Shown one piece after another: positions 51,604 to 59,969 of a DNA stretch of 64,000 bases. Below the pieces are notes generated by a model that had not been told where the DNA came from, ran no database searches, and was given only the letters and a program-made list of their open reading frames with translations. Position 1 is the first letter of the stretch. Each line of letters starts with the position of its first letter. The stretch is from Virgibacillus_F flavescens (GTDB taxonomy: Bacteria; Bacillota; Bacilli; Bacillales; Amphibacillaceae): NCBI RefSeq assembly GCF_050574275.1, contig NZ_CP192260.1, positions 1,922,001 to 1,986,000 on the forward strand, written 5' to 3'. Position numbers and translations under genes: made by a program.

Positions 51604-52275
51604 ATGTTTAAATTTTTCAAACGAGTTTCAACGGTAGTAAGTTCTGAGTTAAATACATTGCTGGATAAAGCGGAAGACCCTGTAAAAATGCTGGATCAAT
51701 TTATGCGTGATATGGCAGAGGACATTAGAGAAGTTGAATCTGCTGTTGCAAAACAGATTGCAAATGAAAAGATGCTTAAACGTAAATCTGATGATGCACA
51801 AGCAATGGTTGATAAACGTCAGCAACAGGCAGAAAAAGCCCTTAATGCAAATGATGAAGATCTTGCTCGTCGTGCCTTACAGGATAAGGGAGAACATGAA
51901 AAGCAAGCTACTTTATTAAAAGAATCATGGGAACGCGCAAAGAAAGATTCAGATATGCTTCGGGATAAACTGGATGAAATGAAGAAAGAATATCAACAAA
52001 TGAACTTGAAGAAGGATTCATTAAAAGCACGTGCAGAGTCAGCTAAAACGCGTACGAAAATGAATCGTACAATGTCTTCGATTGGTAGTGACGAATCAAG
52101 AGGTGGCTTCGAGCGAATGGAAGAAAAAGTGATGCGCTTTGAAGCTGAAGCTGATACAAGCGATGACCTTTCACAGGAGAGTCGTTCATTAGACGATGAG
52201 TTTGAGGATTTAGATGACAATGGTGTAGATGATGAACTTGCTGCATTAAAAAAGAAAATGGCGGAAGAGAAGTAG
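51604..52275 (+). CDS. pspA: PspA/IM30 family phage-shock protein
   Basis: PspA/Vipp1-type ESCRT-III-like protein (223 aa). The N-terminal amphipathic helix FKFFKRVSTVVSSELNTLL (about 2-20) and DPVKMLDQFMRDM are typical, followed by long coiled-coil helices rich in Lys, Glu and Ala and an acidic C-terminal part. PspA polymers bind stressed membranes and limit proton leakage. Cotranscribed with the DUF4178 gene from a sigma-W-type promoter; a hairpin follows. GAGGAGGAAG before ATG. Confidence 0.95.
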   Translation: MFKFFKRVSTVVSSELNTLLDKAEDPVKMLDQFMRDMAEDIREVESAVAKQIANEKMLKRKSDDAQAMVDKRQQQAEKALNANDEDLARRALQDKGEHEKQATLLKESWERAKKDSDMLRDKLDEMKKEYQQMNLKKDSLKARAESAKTRTKMNRTMSSIGSDESRGGFERMEEKVMRFEAEADTSDDLSQESRSLDDEFEDLDDNGVDDELAALKKKMAEEK

Positions 52276-52290
52276 TTTAAATATAGTAAA

Positions 52291-52332
52291 AGGGCAGGCT
52301 CTTTGAATTTTAAAGAGCTGTCCTGATTTTTG
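52291..52332 (+). terminator. Terminator or attenuator after pspA
   Basis: AGGGCAGGCTCTTT (52291-52304) / AAAGAGCTGTCCT with a one-base bulge, followed by GATTTTTG. It should lower expression of the three downstream genes relative to pspA. Confidence 0.75.
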
Positions 52333-52416
52333 TTCATAAGAAATGTATAAACACACACAGCAAATGGCGTTTTTTTCAAATACATAAACCAAAAAATATG
52401 GAGAGGGGGGAAATAA

Positions 52417-53067
52417 GTGAAAAAATGGAGTGTACTTATTGGTTTCTTATTCATTCTCATTATAACTGCTGGCTGTTCATCCTCATTTGAAGAAGAGAGG
52501 GGCATGCCGGAGGAAGTAAAAATAAACGCAGCAGACATTCCGGACGAAAAAACTAAAAATGAAATTATAAGTAAAATTAAAAATAATACTAGTAATGACA
52601 TTGAGGATATTATTGAAGCTAATTTTCCATTAATGGATGTCGTGCAAGCAGAGTCTTCCAGCGCTAAAATTTATGCTACTGACAAGTTTAAACTAAACGA
52701 GTTAGCTTCTGTTTTAACGGAAGCGGTTAAGCCGGAAGATAAAAGTGAAGTGAAAGATAATCAGCAAATTCTTATTTATCCGAATGATTTTGTCACCTTA
52801 AAAGTTAGCCCAGACGATAGCGACGCATTAATAATTGAAGTGGCAGAGGACGAATTTGTGCGGAAAAATTATTCGCCCAATTTCTTAGGAACATACTTTG
52901 CAATTCGATTGCTGGATGATGTGCTAGATGTAGACGACTGGGGAAAACGCAGATCCAGACAATGTAAATCTGGTGGGTGTTATGGTGGTTATTCAGGCGG
53001 AGCATATGGAACACCTAGCCGTGGAGACACATCTTACAGAGGTGGAGGACCAGGTTCAGGAAAATAA
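52417..53067 (+). CDS. DUF4247 lipoprotein
   Basis: A 216-aa DUF4247 protein with a lipoprotein signal (SVLIGFLFILIITAGC, lipobox ITAGC, Cys about residue 20), so it is exposed outside the membrane. The body is acidic; the last 45 residues are Gly/Tyr/Ser-rich (CKSGGCYGGYSGGAYG) with two close cysteines. It starts with GTG 52417 behind GAGAGGGGGG. It lies between pspA and DUF350 as in other bacilli. The function is unknown; an envelope-stress partner is inferred from neighbours. Confidence 0.87.
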   Translation: MKKWSVLIGFLFILIITAGCSSSFEEERGMPEEVKINAADIPDEKTKNEIISKIKNNTSNDIEDIIEANFPLMDVVQAESSSAKIYATDKFKLNELASVLTEAVKPEDKSEVKDNQQILIYPNDFVTLKVSPDDSDALIIEVAEDEFVRKNYSPNFLGTYFAIRLLDDVLDVDDWGKRRSRQCKSGGCYGGYSGGAYGTPSRGDTSYRGGGPGSGK

Positions 53068-53082
53068 AAGGAGAGTGAAATA

Positions 53083-53478
53083 ATGGAACCATTTGTAGCA
53101 ACATTAGTCTATTTTGTCATTTCAGTTGTAATTGTATTAATTGGATTATTTATTTTTGAATTAATGACTAAGAAATATAAAGATCTAGTAGCAGTTCAAG
53201 AAGGAAACGAAGCAGTAGCTATGTCAATCGCAGGTAAAATTATCGGTATCTGTATAATATTGTCCTTTGCAATTTATCACAGCAATGAAATTTATGAAAC
53301 ATTAATTTGGGGCATTTATGGTGTAGCATTACAATTAGTGGCATATGTACTCTTTGATTTATTCACCCGTAAATTTTCAGTGGAAGATCAGTTACTTAAA
53401 AATAATAAAGCAGTAGGTATATTATCAATGGGTGTCTCAATAGGACTGGCATTTGTAGTAGGAGCATCGATAACGTAA
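53083..53478 (+). CDS. DUF350 membrane protein
   Basis: A 131-aa integral membrane protein of the DUF350 (YjfL-like) family with four predicted helices (about 5-27, 45-64, 72-90, 108-129). A short acidic/amide motif VQEGNEAVAMSIAGK after helix 1 is typical. It follows the DUF4247 gene by 15 bp and precedes a membrane-fused aminopropyltransferase. DUF350 proteins recur with PspA, ATP-grasp amidoligases and polyamine enzymes, but their activity is not established. GGAGAGTG before ATG. Confidence 0.9.
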   Translation: MEPFVATLVYFVISVVIVLIGLFIFELMTKKYKDLVAVQEGNEAVAMSIAGKIIGICIILSFAIYHSNEIYETLIWGIYGVALQLVAYVLFDLFTRKFSVEDQLLKNNKAVGILSMGVSIGLAFVVGASIT

Positions 53479-53492
53479 TAGTATTATTAACC

Positions 53493-53519
53493 GAAAGCGG
53501 GCTTTTGTCCGCTTTCTTC
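53493..53519 (+). terminator. Terminator after DUF350 gene
   Basis: Perfect 8-bp stem GAAAGCGG (53493-53500) / CCGCTTTC (53509-53516) followed by TTCT; moderate strength. Confidence 0.65.
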
Positions 53520-53558
53520 TGCATTTGCCCATAATATTTAAAGCGAGAGTGAGAACTG

Positions 53559-55109
53559 ATGAACGATTCAGAAATAAAAAAGAGTAATTTGATTTACTGG
53601 GCATCTGGTATTGTATCGATTTGTGGTATTATCTTTGAGGTTTTGTTTGGTGCATTAGGTTCATACATATTGGGAGATGGTGTAAAACAATATACGTTGA
53701 CCATATCTCTATTTTTGACTGGTATGGGTATCGGAGCTAGTCTCAGTGAAAAAGTAATGAAAAACCTCATATTAACTTTTGTCTGGATTGAATTCGGAGT
53801 AGCGATAATAGGTGGATTTTCCAGTTTTACAATGTTTGGAATCACCGCATTTGCCCCTGAAGGAACAGATGCTTTTTTCTTGTATTTTATAACCGTTTTA
53901 GTCGGTGGATTAACCGGAATTGAATTGCCAATACTTATTCGAAAAGCCAACGAAATCGGTGTATCGTTAAATAGAAGTACAGCTCGTGTTCTATTCTCCG
54001 ATTATGCTGGAGGGCTGGTTGGGGGTCTTTTATTTGTATTTCTACTGCGCCCGCAATTTGGAATGGTCAAATCTGCCTTTCTTGTCGGGTGCATAAACCT
54101 GGGTGTGGCATTAACCGTGCTTTGGCTATTCAGAAGAGAAATCAGGCACTTTGCTGTTCACGCAGGTTTTGGGATTGTCTTAGCTATTGTATTGGTTGCT
54201 GGTGTTTTCTTTGGTGAAGCAATGGCATTTACATTTGAACAAAAGTTGTACAAGGATCCAATTATTCATGTGGAACAAAGCGCATATCAAAAGATTATTT
54301 TAACGCAGGATGAAAAAGATGTGCGTTTATATCTGGATGGGTCGCTGCAATTAAGTTCCACAGATGAATACAGATATCATGAAGTACTCGTGCATCCAAC
54401 AATGGCACAAGCAGACTCCCATGAAAATGTATTAATTTTGGGTGGTGGAGATGGAATTGCTGCGAAAGAAGTGCTGCAATATGATGATGTCGACTCGATA
54501 TCGCTAGTTGATTTAGATCCAGCGGTAGTTGAATTAGCAAATACAAATCAAAAGCTGCTTGAGCTGAATGAAAATTCGTTAAAAAGTCCAAAACTCGAAG
54601 TTATTCATGAAGATGCCTTTCAATTTCTGCAGGATTCAGATGAATGGTACGATGTTATTATTGTCGATTTACCAGACCCGAATAATGAAAGTTTAAATAA
54701 ACTTTACACCAAAGAGTTTTATTCCTTGATTCGAAACCATTTACTCCCTGGAGGAGCAGCAATGGTCCAGTCAACCAGCCCTGTTTTTGCAACTAAGGTG
54801 TACTGGACGATTTCTGAGACTATCGAATCTACAGGTATGTTTGTTGAAAATTTGCATGTTGATGTACCGAGCTTCGGAAATTGGGGCTTTGTGATGGCCA
54901 GCCGGGATGAAATTTCTATCAAAGATTTGTCTATTGAAGTAGAGACCGAATTTATCACGGATGACATGCTGACAGGTTTAACGCAATTCGGCAAAGATGA
55001 GGATAGTAATATAGTTAATGAAGAAGGAAAGAAGTTCGTATTAGAGCCAAACACACTTATTGATCCTAATTTAATTCGTCTATATGAAAATGCATGGATT
55101 AACTATTAA
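53559..55109 (+). CDS. Membrane-fused spermidine/spermine synthase-like aminopropyltransferase
   Basis: A 516-aa fusion: an N-terminal membrane domain with about seven helices (about 12-215) and a cytosolic SpeE-type Rossmann domain (about 225-445). SAM/decarboxy-SAM-binding motif GGGDG at 295-299 (LILGGGDGIAAKEVL), SLVDLDPAVVELA, and the acidic active-site segment VIIVDLPDPNNES are visible. Soluble SpeE has DxxD in the last motif and here D-L-P-D is kept. Aminopropyl transfer is inferred; no speD is next to it. It ends the PspA-associated set. GAGAGTGAG before ATG. Confidence 0.88.
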   Translation: MNDSEIKKSNLIYWASGIVSICGIIFEVLFGALGSYILGDGVKQYTLTISLFLTGMGIGASLSEKVMKNLILTFVWIEFGVAIIGGFSSFTMFGITAFAPEGTDAFFLYFITVLVGGLTGIELPILIRKANEIGVSLNRSTARVLFSDYAGGLVGGLLFVFLLRPQFGMVKSAFLVGCINLGVALTVLWLFRREIRHFAVHAGFGIVLAIVLVAGVFFGEAMAFTFEQKLYKDPIIHVEQSAYQKIILTQDEKDVRLYLDGSLQLSSTDEYRYHEVLVHPTMAQADSHENVLILGGGDGIAAKEVLQYDDVDSISLVDLDPAVVELANTNQKLLELNENSLKSPKLEVIHEDAFQFLQDSDEWYDVIIVDLPDPNNESLNKLYTKEFYSLIRNHLLPGGAAMVQSTSPVFATKVYWTISETIESTGMFVENLHVDVPSFGNWGFVMASRDEISIKDLSIEVETEFITDDMLTGLTQFGKDEDSNIVNEEGKKFVLEPNTLIDPNLIRLYENAWINY

Positions 55110-55154
55110 ATGGGTAAAGGATATGTATATTTAAACATAAAAGGAGAGATTTGA

Positions 55155-55835
55155 ATGAAAGTATCTTATCATGGACATTCCGTAGTCAGAGTAGAAACTG
55201 AAACACATACGATTTTAATTGATCCGTTTATTTCAGGTAATGACGTGTGTGACCTGGATCCGGCTTCTGAAAAAGCAGATGTTATCTTATTAACACATGG
55301 CCATAATGATCATGTGGGCGATACTGTGAAATTAGCTCAGCATAATAATGCATTGGTAATTGCCCCATTCGAATTAGCTAATTTCCTTGCAACAAAAGAT
55401 GTTAACACACATCCTATGTATATTGGTGGAGCCCGTGAATTTGATTTTGGAAAAGTTAAATTCACTCAAGCATTTCATGGTTCTTCATATGAAGAAGATG
55501 ATGGTACAACGGTATATACCGGAATGCCTACTGGGATTCTGCTTACCATAAATGGTAAAACTATTTATCATTTAGGTGATACCGGATTGTTTTCAGATAT
55601 GAAATTAATTGGTGAAATGAATGATATCGATGTAGCCTTTGTTCCAATCGGTGATAACTTCACAATGGGACCTGATGATGCACTGATAGCAGCAGAATGG
55701 ATCAATGCTAAAATTACTGTACCAGTTCACTTTAATACGTTTCCAGTAATTGAACAGAATCCTGAAGAATTTGCTTCTAACGTTAAGACCGGTGAGGGCC
55801 GAGTCTTGAAGGTTGGGGAAGTAATAGAGTTATAG
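55155..55835 (+). CDS. ytkL: UPF0173 metal-dependent hydrolase YtkL
   Basis: Metallo-beta-lactamase-fold hydrolase (226 aa) of the UPF0173 family, matching YtkL. Metal motif LTHGHNDHVGD (HxHxDH, about 50-60), HGSSYEEDDGT, YHLGDTGLFSDM and PVHFNTFP are visible. The substrate is unknown. It follows the aminopropyltransferase gene by 45 bp and has its own SD (AAGGAGAG); a terminator follows. Its orthologue sits near ald/pepQ in B. subtilis, so the PspA set appears to be placed between pepQ and ytkL. Confidence 0.9.
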   Translation: MKVSYHGHSVVRVETETHTILIDPFISGNDVCDLDPASEKADVILLTHGHNDHVGDTVKLAQHNNALVIAPFELANFLATKDVNTHPMYIGGAREFDFGKVKFTQAFHGSSYEEDDGTTVYTGMPTGILLTINGKTIYHLGDTGLFSDMKLIGEMNDIDVAFVPIGDNFTMGPDDALIAAEWINAKITVPVHFNTFPVIEQNPEEFASNVKTGEGRVLKVGEVIEL

Positions 55836-55866
55836 AAAAAACGTGGGCAGATTGCTCACGTTTTTT
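55836..55866 (+). terminator. Terminator after ytkL
   Basis: AAAAAACGTG (55836-55845) / CACGTTTTTT (55857-55866), 11-nt loop. Confidence 0.85.
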
Positions 55867-55950
55867 CTTGTTTTGTACGCAGCGATTATAGTATACACGT
55901 TGATAAATATGCTAAGCTATGAAATTTAGAGAGCATTTTTTCAGAATTGT

Positions 55951-55959
55951 TGTTATAAT
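55951..55959 (+). promoter_or_regulatory. Extended -10 promoter before the pilus cluster
   Basis: TGTTATAAT (55951-55959) is a TGn-extended consensus -10; the -35 region is weak. It lies 60 bp before the first prepilin gene. Confidence 0.55.
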
Positions 55960-56018
55960 CAAGGGAGTAAGGTACTATTTTTTATTAGCTACAATAATTA
56001 TTAAGGTGTTGTAAATAG

Positions 56019-57344
56019 ATGAAAAAAATTTTAAGCGAAGAATCAGGGTTTACATTGTTAGAACTGTTAGCATCCATAGCAATTGTATCTCTAGTAATAA
56101 CCATAGCATTTAGCGTACTAACAACATCTCTAGACTTTAATAACAAGAGTCAGTCACAAATAAATTTAAGGCAAGAAGCAAATGTTATTGTGAATAATTT
56201 GAGACAAAAACACCAGCAGGAAAATACATACGAATTATGTTACGATCAATTAGTTTCTGACGATGATGTTTCTATGGAATTACATTTAGATAAACAGCTT
56301 ATTAATAAACAAAGTCCCTGCATTTCAAAAGTGGATCCATTAATGAACTTAGCTGTTCAATTGAGTGTGGAAGACAAGCAAGAGAATTCTTTTAATCTGG
56401 AAACAGAATTGGGAGGAGATGTCTCTCAACCAATTGTAGTAACAACTCCGAAGAAATCTGGTTTTTATGACTTTATAAAAGCTAATAATATTTTTTTCAT
56501 AGGATCACAGTTTGAATTTAGCGGGAATGAAGTAATTGGACCTGATGCTACAATGATTTTAAATGGAAATTTGGACGGAAGTCAGTTAAATGGTGGGTCA
56601 TTCAGTGGTGTTTCTAATATCTATATCAATGGTTATCTTGATATAAATAATGGCAGTGCTGGAATAGGGTCTAAAGTATCTCCGGGTCAAATTTCCATTG
56701 ATGATGACTTATCGCTTTGGAGTGGGAGAAGGGAAATTTATGGTGAGGTTTATGTAAATGGTAATTTAAGACTCAAAGATGCAGTGGTACACGGAAATAT
56801 TTACGTAAATGGCGATGTTGAATTGGGGTGGACACCTACTCTAGCTGCCAATACAAAAATATACTATACTGGTAATTTAAAGCATCCTGATTATTTCAGT
56901 CAATCTATATTAAATAAAGTAGTTGGTCAAGATACTGTTCCTGACCCACCTCAAATATCTAATGAAATTCCATCGTTGAAACCTAATAGTTGGTATGACG
57001 AACATAGTTTCGACGATAATATAAAACCCAAAAACATGAAAGTTTATGGAGATAATATTAAAATTGACAGTCACAACAGCCAATCCGGTTATGTGGATAC
57101 ATTTACTGATGCAATTGTTGTAAGTAAAGGTGATATTACGGTAGGGGGTAATAGTTGGGTCAAAAAAATGACAGGAGTATTATTCGCCCCAAATGGTAAG
57201 GTGACTTTTAACGGTGCGAAGTTTGAAGGATTAGTAATTGCTAAAACAGGATTTTATGTTAAAAGCGGGGGAACTGTAGTTACTTTTAGATCTATTGACG
57301 AATATATTACTGATGCAAAAGAGTTTCCTTTAGAATCAGAATAA
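56019..57344 (+). CDS. Large prepilin-like protein with beta-repeat domain
   Basis: A 441-aa prepilin. The class III signal MKKILSEESG^FTLLELLASIAIVSLVI has a basic leader, the PilD cleavage site and Glu5. After the helix comes a domain rich in short Gly/Asn/Val repeats (GNLDGSQLNGGSFSGVSNIYINGYLDI, IYGEVYVNGNLRL, VHGNIYVNGDVEL; about 170-285, each shown in part) that looks like a right-handed beta helix as in polymer-forming or adhesin-like proteins. It is far larger than usual minor pilins and may sit at the pilus tip. First gene of the pilus cluster. ATG 56019 with AAGGTG upstream. Confidence 0.85.
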   Translation: MKKILSEESGFTLLELLASIAIVSLVITIAFSVLTTSLDFNNKSQSQINLRQEANVIVNNLRQKHQQENTYELCYDQLVSDDDVSMELHLDKQLINKQSPCISKVDPLMNLAVQLSVEDKQENSFNLETELGGDVSQPIVVTTPKKSGFYDFIKANNIFFIGSQFEFSGNEVIGPDATMILNGNLDGSQLNGGSFSGVSNIYINGYLDINNGSAGIGSKVSPGQISIDDDLSLWSGRREIYGEVYVNGNLRLKDAVVHGNIYVNGDVELGWTPTLAANTKIYYTGNLKHPDYFSQSILNKVVGQDTVPDPPQISNEIPSLKPNSWYDEHSFDDNIKPKNMKVYGDNIKIDSHNSQSGYVDTFTDAIVVSKGDITVGGNSWVKKMTGVLFAPNGKVTFNGAKFEGLVIAKTGFYVKSGGTVVTFRSIDEYITDAKEFPLESE

Positions 57345-57395
57345 AATTTATTGAGTATAGGCTGAACATGTTTTTTAATGATTCAATTCTAGAAA

Positions 57396-57404
57396 TGATA
57401 TAAT
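57396..57404 (+). promoter_or_regulatory. Extended -10 promoter before second prepilin
   Basis: TGATATAAT (57396-57404), TGn-extended consensus -10, 34 bp before the TTG start at 57439. The -35 region is poor. Confidence 0.5.
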
Positions 57405-57438
57405 AGGAAGAAAGTCTTGGTATAGGGAGTCGGATCTA

Positions 57439-57882
57439 TTGCATTTTCCTTACAAAAAAATTAACAGCAGCGGGTTTACACTTGTTGAGCTTATAGCATC
57501 CCTTGCAATATTAAGCATGGTTATAGCAGTGTTCCTGCCAATTTTCCCTCAAATTGTAAGCTGGACAAAAAAAGCAGATGATGAGTTGATAGCCAGTAAC
57601 CTATTATCACAGGTGGCGCATGACGTAAAAGAACTACCTGACATGGATGATTTAGCTTCCTCCATTAAAGGTTGCCCAGATGTTATGAAAATCAAGGATG
57701 AAAGACTTGGAGATGTATCATCCTACACGATAAATAATCAGACGTATCATGTAAAAGTGAAAATTTGTAAAGAGAGTAACGTAGACTTATATAGAACTAA
57801 TTTATTAATTTTTTCTTCGAGTAACAAAATGATTAGCGAGTCGTATACCTACATAGAGCTGGAAAATGAAGGTGAAAACTAG
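57439..57882 (+). CDS. Minor prepilin
   Basis: A 147-aa prepilin-like protein: leader HFPYKKINSSG, cleavage before FTLVELIASLAILSMVIAVFL (Glu5 present), then a globular domain with four Cys-containing segments (GCPD, KICKE). The start is TTG 57439, with AGGGAG at 57424-57429. The C-terminus overlaps the next gene by one base (TAG/GTG). It resembles PilV/PilW-type minor pilins that prime assembly; the exact type is not resolved. Confidence 0.85.
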   Translation: MHFPYKKINSSGFTLVELIASLAILSMVIAVFLPIFPQIVSWTKKADDELIASNLLSQVAHDVKELPDMDDLASSIKGCPDVMKIKDERLGDVSSYTINNQTYHVKVKICKESNVDLYRTNLLIFSSSNKMISESYTYIELENEGEN

Positions 57883-58325
57883 TGAACAACTTTAAAAATG
57901 ATAAAGGTGCTATACTAGTGCTGACATTAATGATAATAACGTTATTTCTTCTTTTCATCATGACACAGTTTCAATTAATAATTAATACTACAAAGCAAGT
58001 GACAACTATGGAGAAACAAATAAATGCGGAACTTATAGCTGAAATGGGAATCGATTATTATAGAGAGGTTGTGGATAGTTATATTCGTGAAAATGACATA
58101 ACTAACGCTGAGGATTTAGAACCGCCACGTCCATCTTCATCAGATATACCAAGCCTTGATTCTAGCAATAATTATCACTACCAAATAACAAATATAACTA
58201 AACCGGATATCACTGAATTCGAAAACAGAGTCGAAGTGGCAATTAGTTTCACAAGTACTGGCACAGCTAATAATAAAACAGAGTCAATTGAAGATGTCAT
58301 TAATATTACCTTTAAAAGTGAGTGA
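57882..58325 (+). CDS. PilX-like minor pilus protein
   Basis: A 147-aa protein with N-terminal NDKGAILVLTLMIITLFLLFIM, the pattern of PilX/GspK-type N-terminal domains. It has the Gly before the hydrophobic helix but lacks Glu5, as expected of the tip subunit. The globular part is acidic. GTG 57882 overlaps the previous stop by one base and its own TGA overlaps the region just before pilB, so translation of the three genes is coupled. Confidence 0.82.
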   Translation: MNNFKNDKGAILVLTLMIITLFLLFIMTQFQLIINTTKQVTTMEKQINAELIAEMGIDYYREVVDSYIRENDITNAEDLEPPRPSSSDIPSLDSSNNYHYQITNITKPDITEFENRVEVAISFTSTGTANNKTESIEDVINITFKSE

Positions 58326-58330
58326 TTAAG

Positions 58331-59959
58331 ATGAGTACACGAAAAAGATTGGGTGATTTACTTCAGGAAGCAGATATTATAACTGATTCTCAATTGGGAG
58401 AAGCATTAGAGAACAAAGAACACAATCAAAAACTAGGCGATGCGCTTTTGGATAGGGGCTATATAACTGAACGACAATTAATTGAAGTACTGGAGTTCCA
58501 ATTAGGTATCCCGCATGTATCTTTGTATAACTACCCTGTCGATGAACATTCACTTGGGTATGTTACAAAGGAATTGGCACAACAAAGTCTAATTATGCCT
58601 CTAAAGATACAGGGAAATGAACTGATAATTGCGATGAAGGATCCCATGGATTACTACATAATTGACGATTTAGAGATGGCAACCGGTTATCAAATTTCAC
58701 CTGTAATCGCTGCGAAAGATGATATTTTATACGCTATAAATAAGTATTATTTTAAGAATGAAACAGATAGCAGTATAGATGGAAACCCTTCAGAAGATGT
58801 GGAATCTCCTGTGATACGTATACTTGATCAGTTGTTAAACACAGGAGTTCAATTAAAGGCCAGTGATATACATATAGATCCACAGGAATCCAATATATTA
58901 ATACGTTACCGAATTGATGGAAGATTACAAACAGAAAAGGTTCTGCAGAAACATTTGCAAAACTCATTAGTAGCAAGGATAAAAATTCTCGCCAACCTGA
59001 ACATTACGGAAAACAGACTGCCACAGGACGGCAGAATTAAAACAACAGTTGGTTTTAATCCAGTAGATTTGCGTATTTCATGTCTTCCAACGGTGTTCGG
59101 GGAAAAAGTAGTTATTCGAATTCTGGACTTAAAAAATGCATTAATGCAATTAAGTGAATTAAATTTTTCGGAAGAAAACTATAAACGATATTTAAACCTG
59201 ATCGAACAGCCTTCGGGACTTATCTTGCTGACTGGACCAACAGGCTCCGGGAAATCTTCAACACTTTACGCATCTATTAATCACTTAAATAAAGAGAATG
59301 TCAATATATTGACAGTGGAAGATCCGGTGGAATTTCAGATGAAGGGAATTAATCAAGTTCAAGTAAACACGAAAATAGGTTTGAATTTTGGGACGGGTCT
59401 CCGATCTATTCTTAGACAGGATCCAAACATCATTATGATAGGTGAGATTCGCGACCAGGAAACAGCAGAAATAGCAATCCGTGCTTCTATGACAGGTCAT
59501 TTAGTGTTTAGTACACTGCATACAAACAGTGCTATTGATACGGTGCCGCGGCTAATTGATATGGGAATCGAACCTTATTTAGTTGTGAACTCTTTAGCTG
59601 GAATCGTAGCACAGCGACTTGTAAGAAAAGTATGCCGCGACTGCAAAACAGAACGAGAACCTGCAGATATGGAAAGGCAATTATTTAGTAAAAATGGAAT
59701 GACTGTAGAGAAACTTTATTATGGTAAGGGTTGTAACAGTTGTCATCAACAGGGTTATCGCGGCAGGATCGCTGTACAGGAAGTGGTAGTTATTGATGAA
59801 ACGATTAAAAGCATGCTATTAAACAACCAACCATTATCTGAAGTGCGTGCTTATTTAAAAGGACAACATAAAGCTGTTCTGCTGCAGGATGGCCTTGATA
59901 AAATTAAACGAGGTTTAACTACAATGGAAGAAATTATGCAAGTTTCGATTAAGATTTAG
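58331..59959 (+). CDS. pilB: Type IV pilus extension ATPase PilB with MshEN-type domain
   Basis: Secretion-superfamily hexameric ATPase (542 aa) that powers pilus extension. The N-terminus has two 24-residue MshEN-type motifs in tandem (RLG..L.....I....L...L at 6-29 and KLG..L...G.I....L...L..Q at 34-57), a domain known to bind c-di-GMP; the first copy lacks the usual Gly (D15) and final Gln (K29). Walker A GPTGSGKS is at 302-309, Asp and His boxes follow, and a Zn-binding tetracysteine is C435/C438/C468/C471. ATG 58331 preferred; GTG 58322 is an alternative. Confidence 0.95.
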   Translation: MSTRKRLGDLLQEADIITDSQLGEALENKEHNQKLGDALLDRGYITERQLIEVLEFQLGIPHVSLYNYPVDEHSLGYVTKELAQQSLIMPLKIQGNELIIAMKDPMDYYIIDDLEMATGYQISPVIAAKDDILYAINKYYFKNETDSSIDGNPSEDVESPVIRILDQLLNTGVQLKASDIHIDPQESNILIRYRIDGRLQTEKVLQKHLQNSLVARIKILANLNITENRLPQDGRIKTTVGFNPVDLRISCLPTVFGEKVVIRILDLKNALMQLSELNFSEENYKRYLNLIEQPSGLILLTGPTGSGKSSTLYASINHLNKENVNILTVEDPVEFQMKGINQVQVNTKIGLNFGTGLRSILRQDPNIIMIGEIRDQETAEIAIRASMTGHLVFSTLHTNSAIDTVPRLIDMGIEPYLVVNSLAGIVAQRLVRKVCRDCKTEREPADMERQLFSKNGMTVEKLYYGKGCNSCHQQGYRGRIAVQEVVVIDETIKSMLLNNQPLSEVRAYLKGQHKAVLLQDGLDKIKRGLTTMEEIMQVSIKI

Positions 59960-59969
59960 GGGGCAGTCT

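Noticed and set aside
51993..52601. 202-aa open frame on the minus strand
   Set aside because: It is antisense to pspA and the DUF4247 gene, both of which have clear family signatures, SDs and correct frames.
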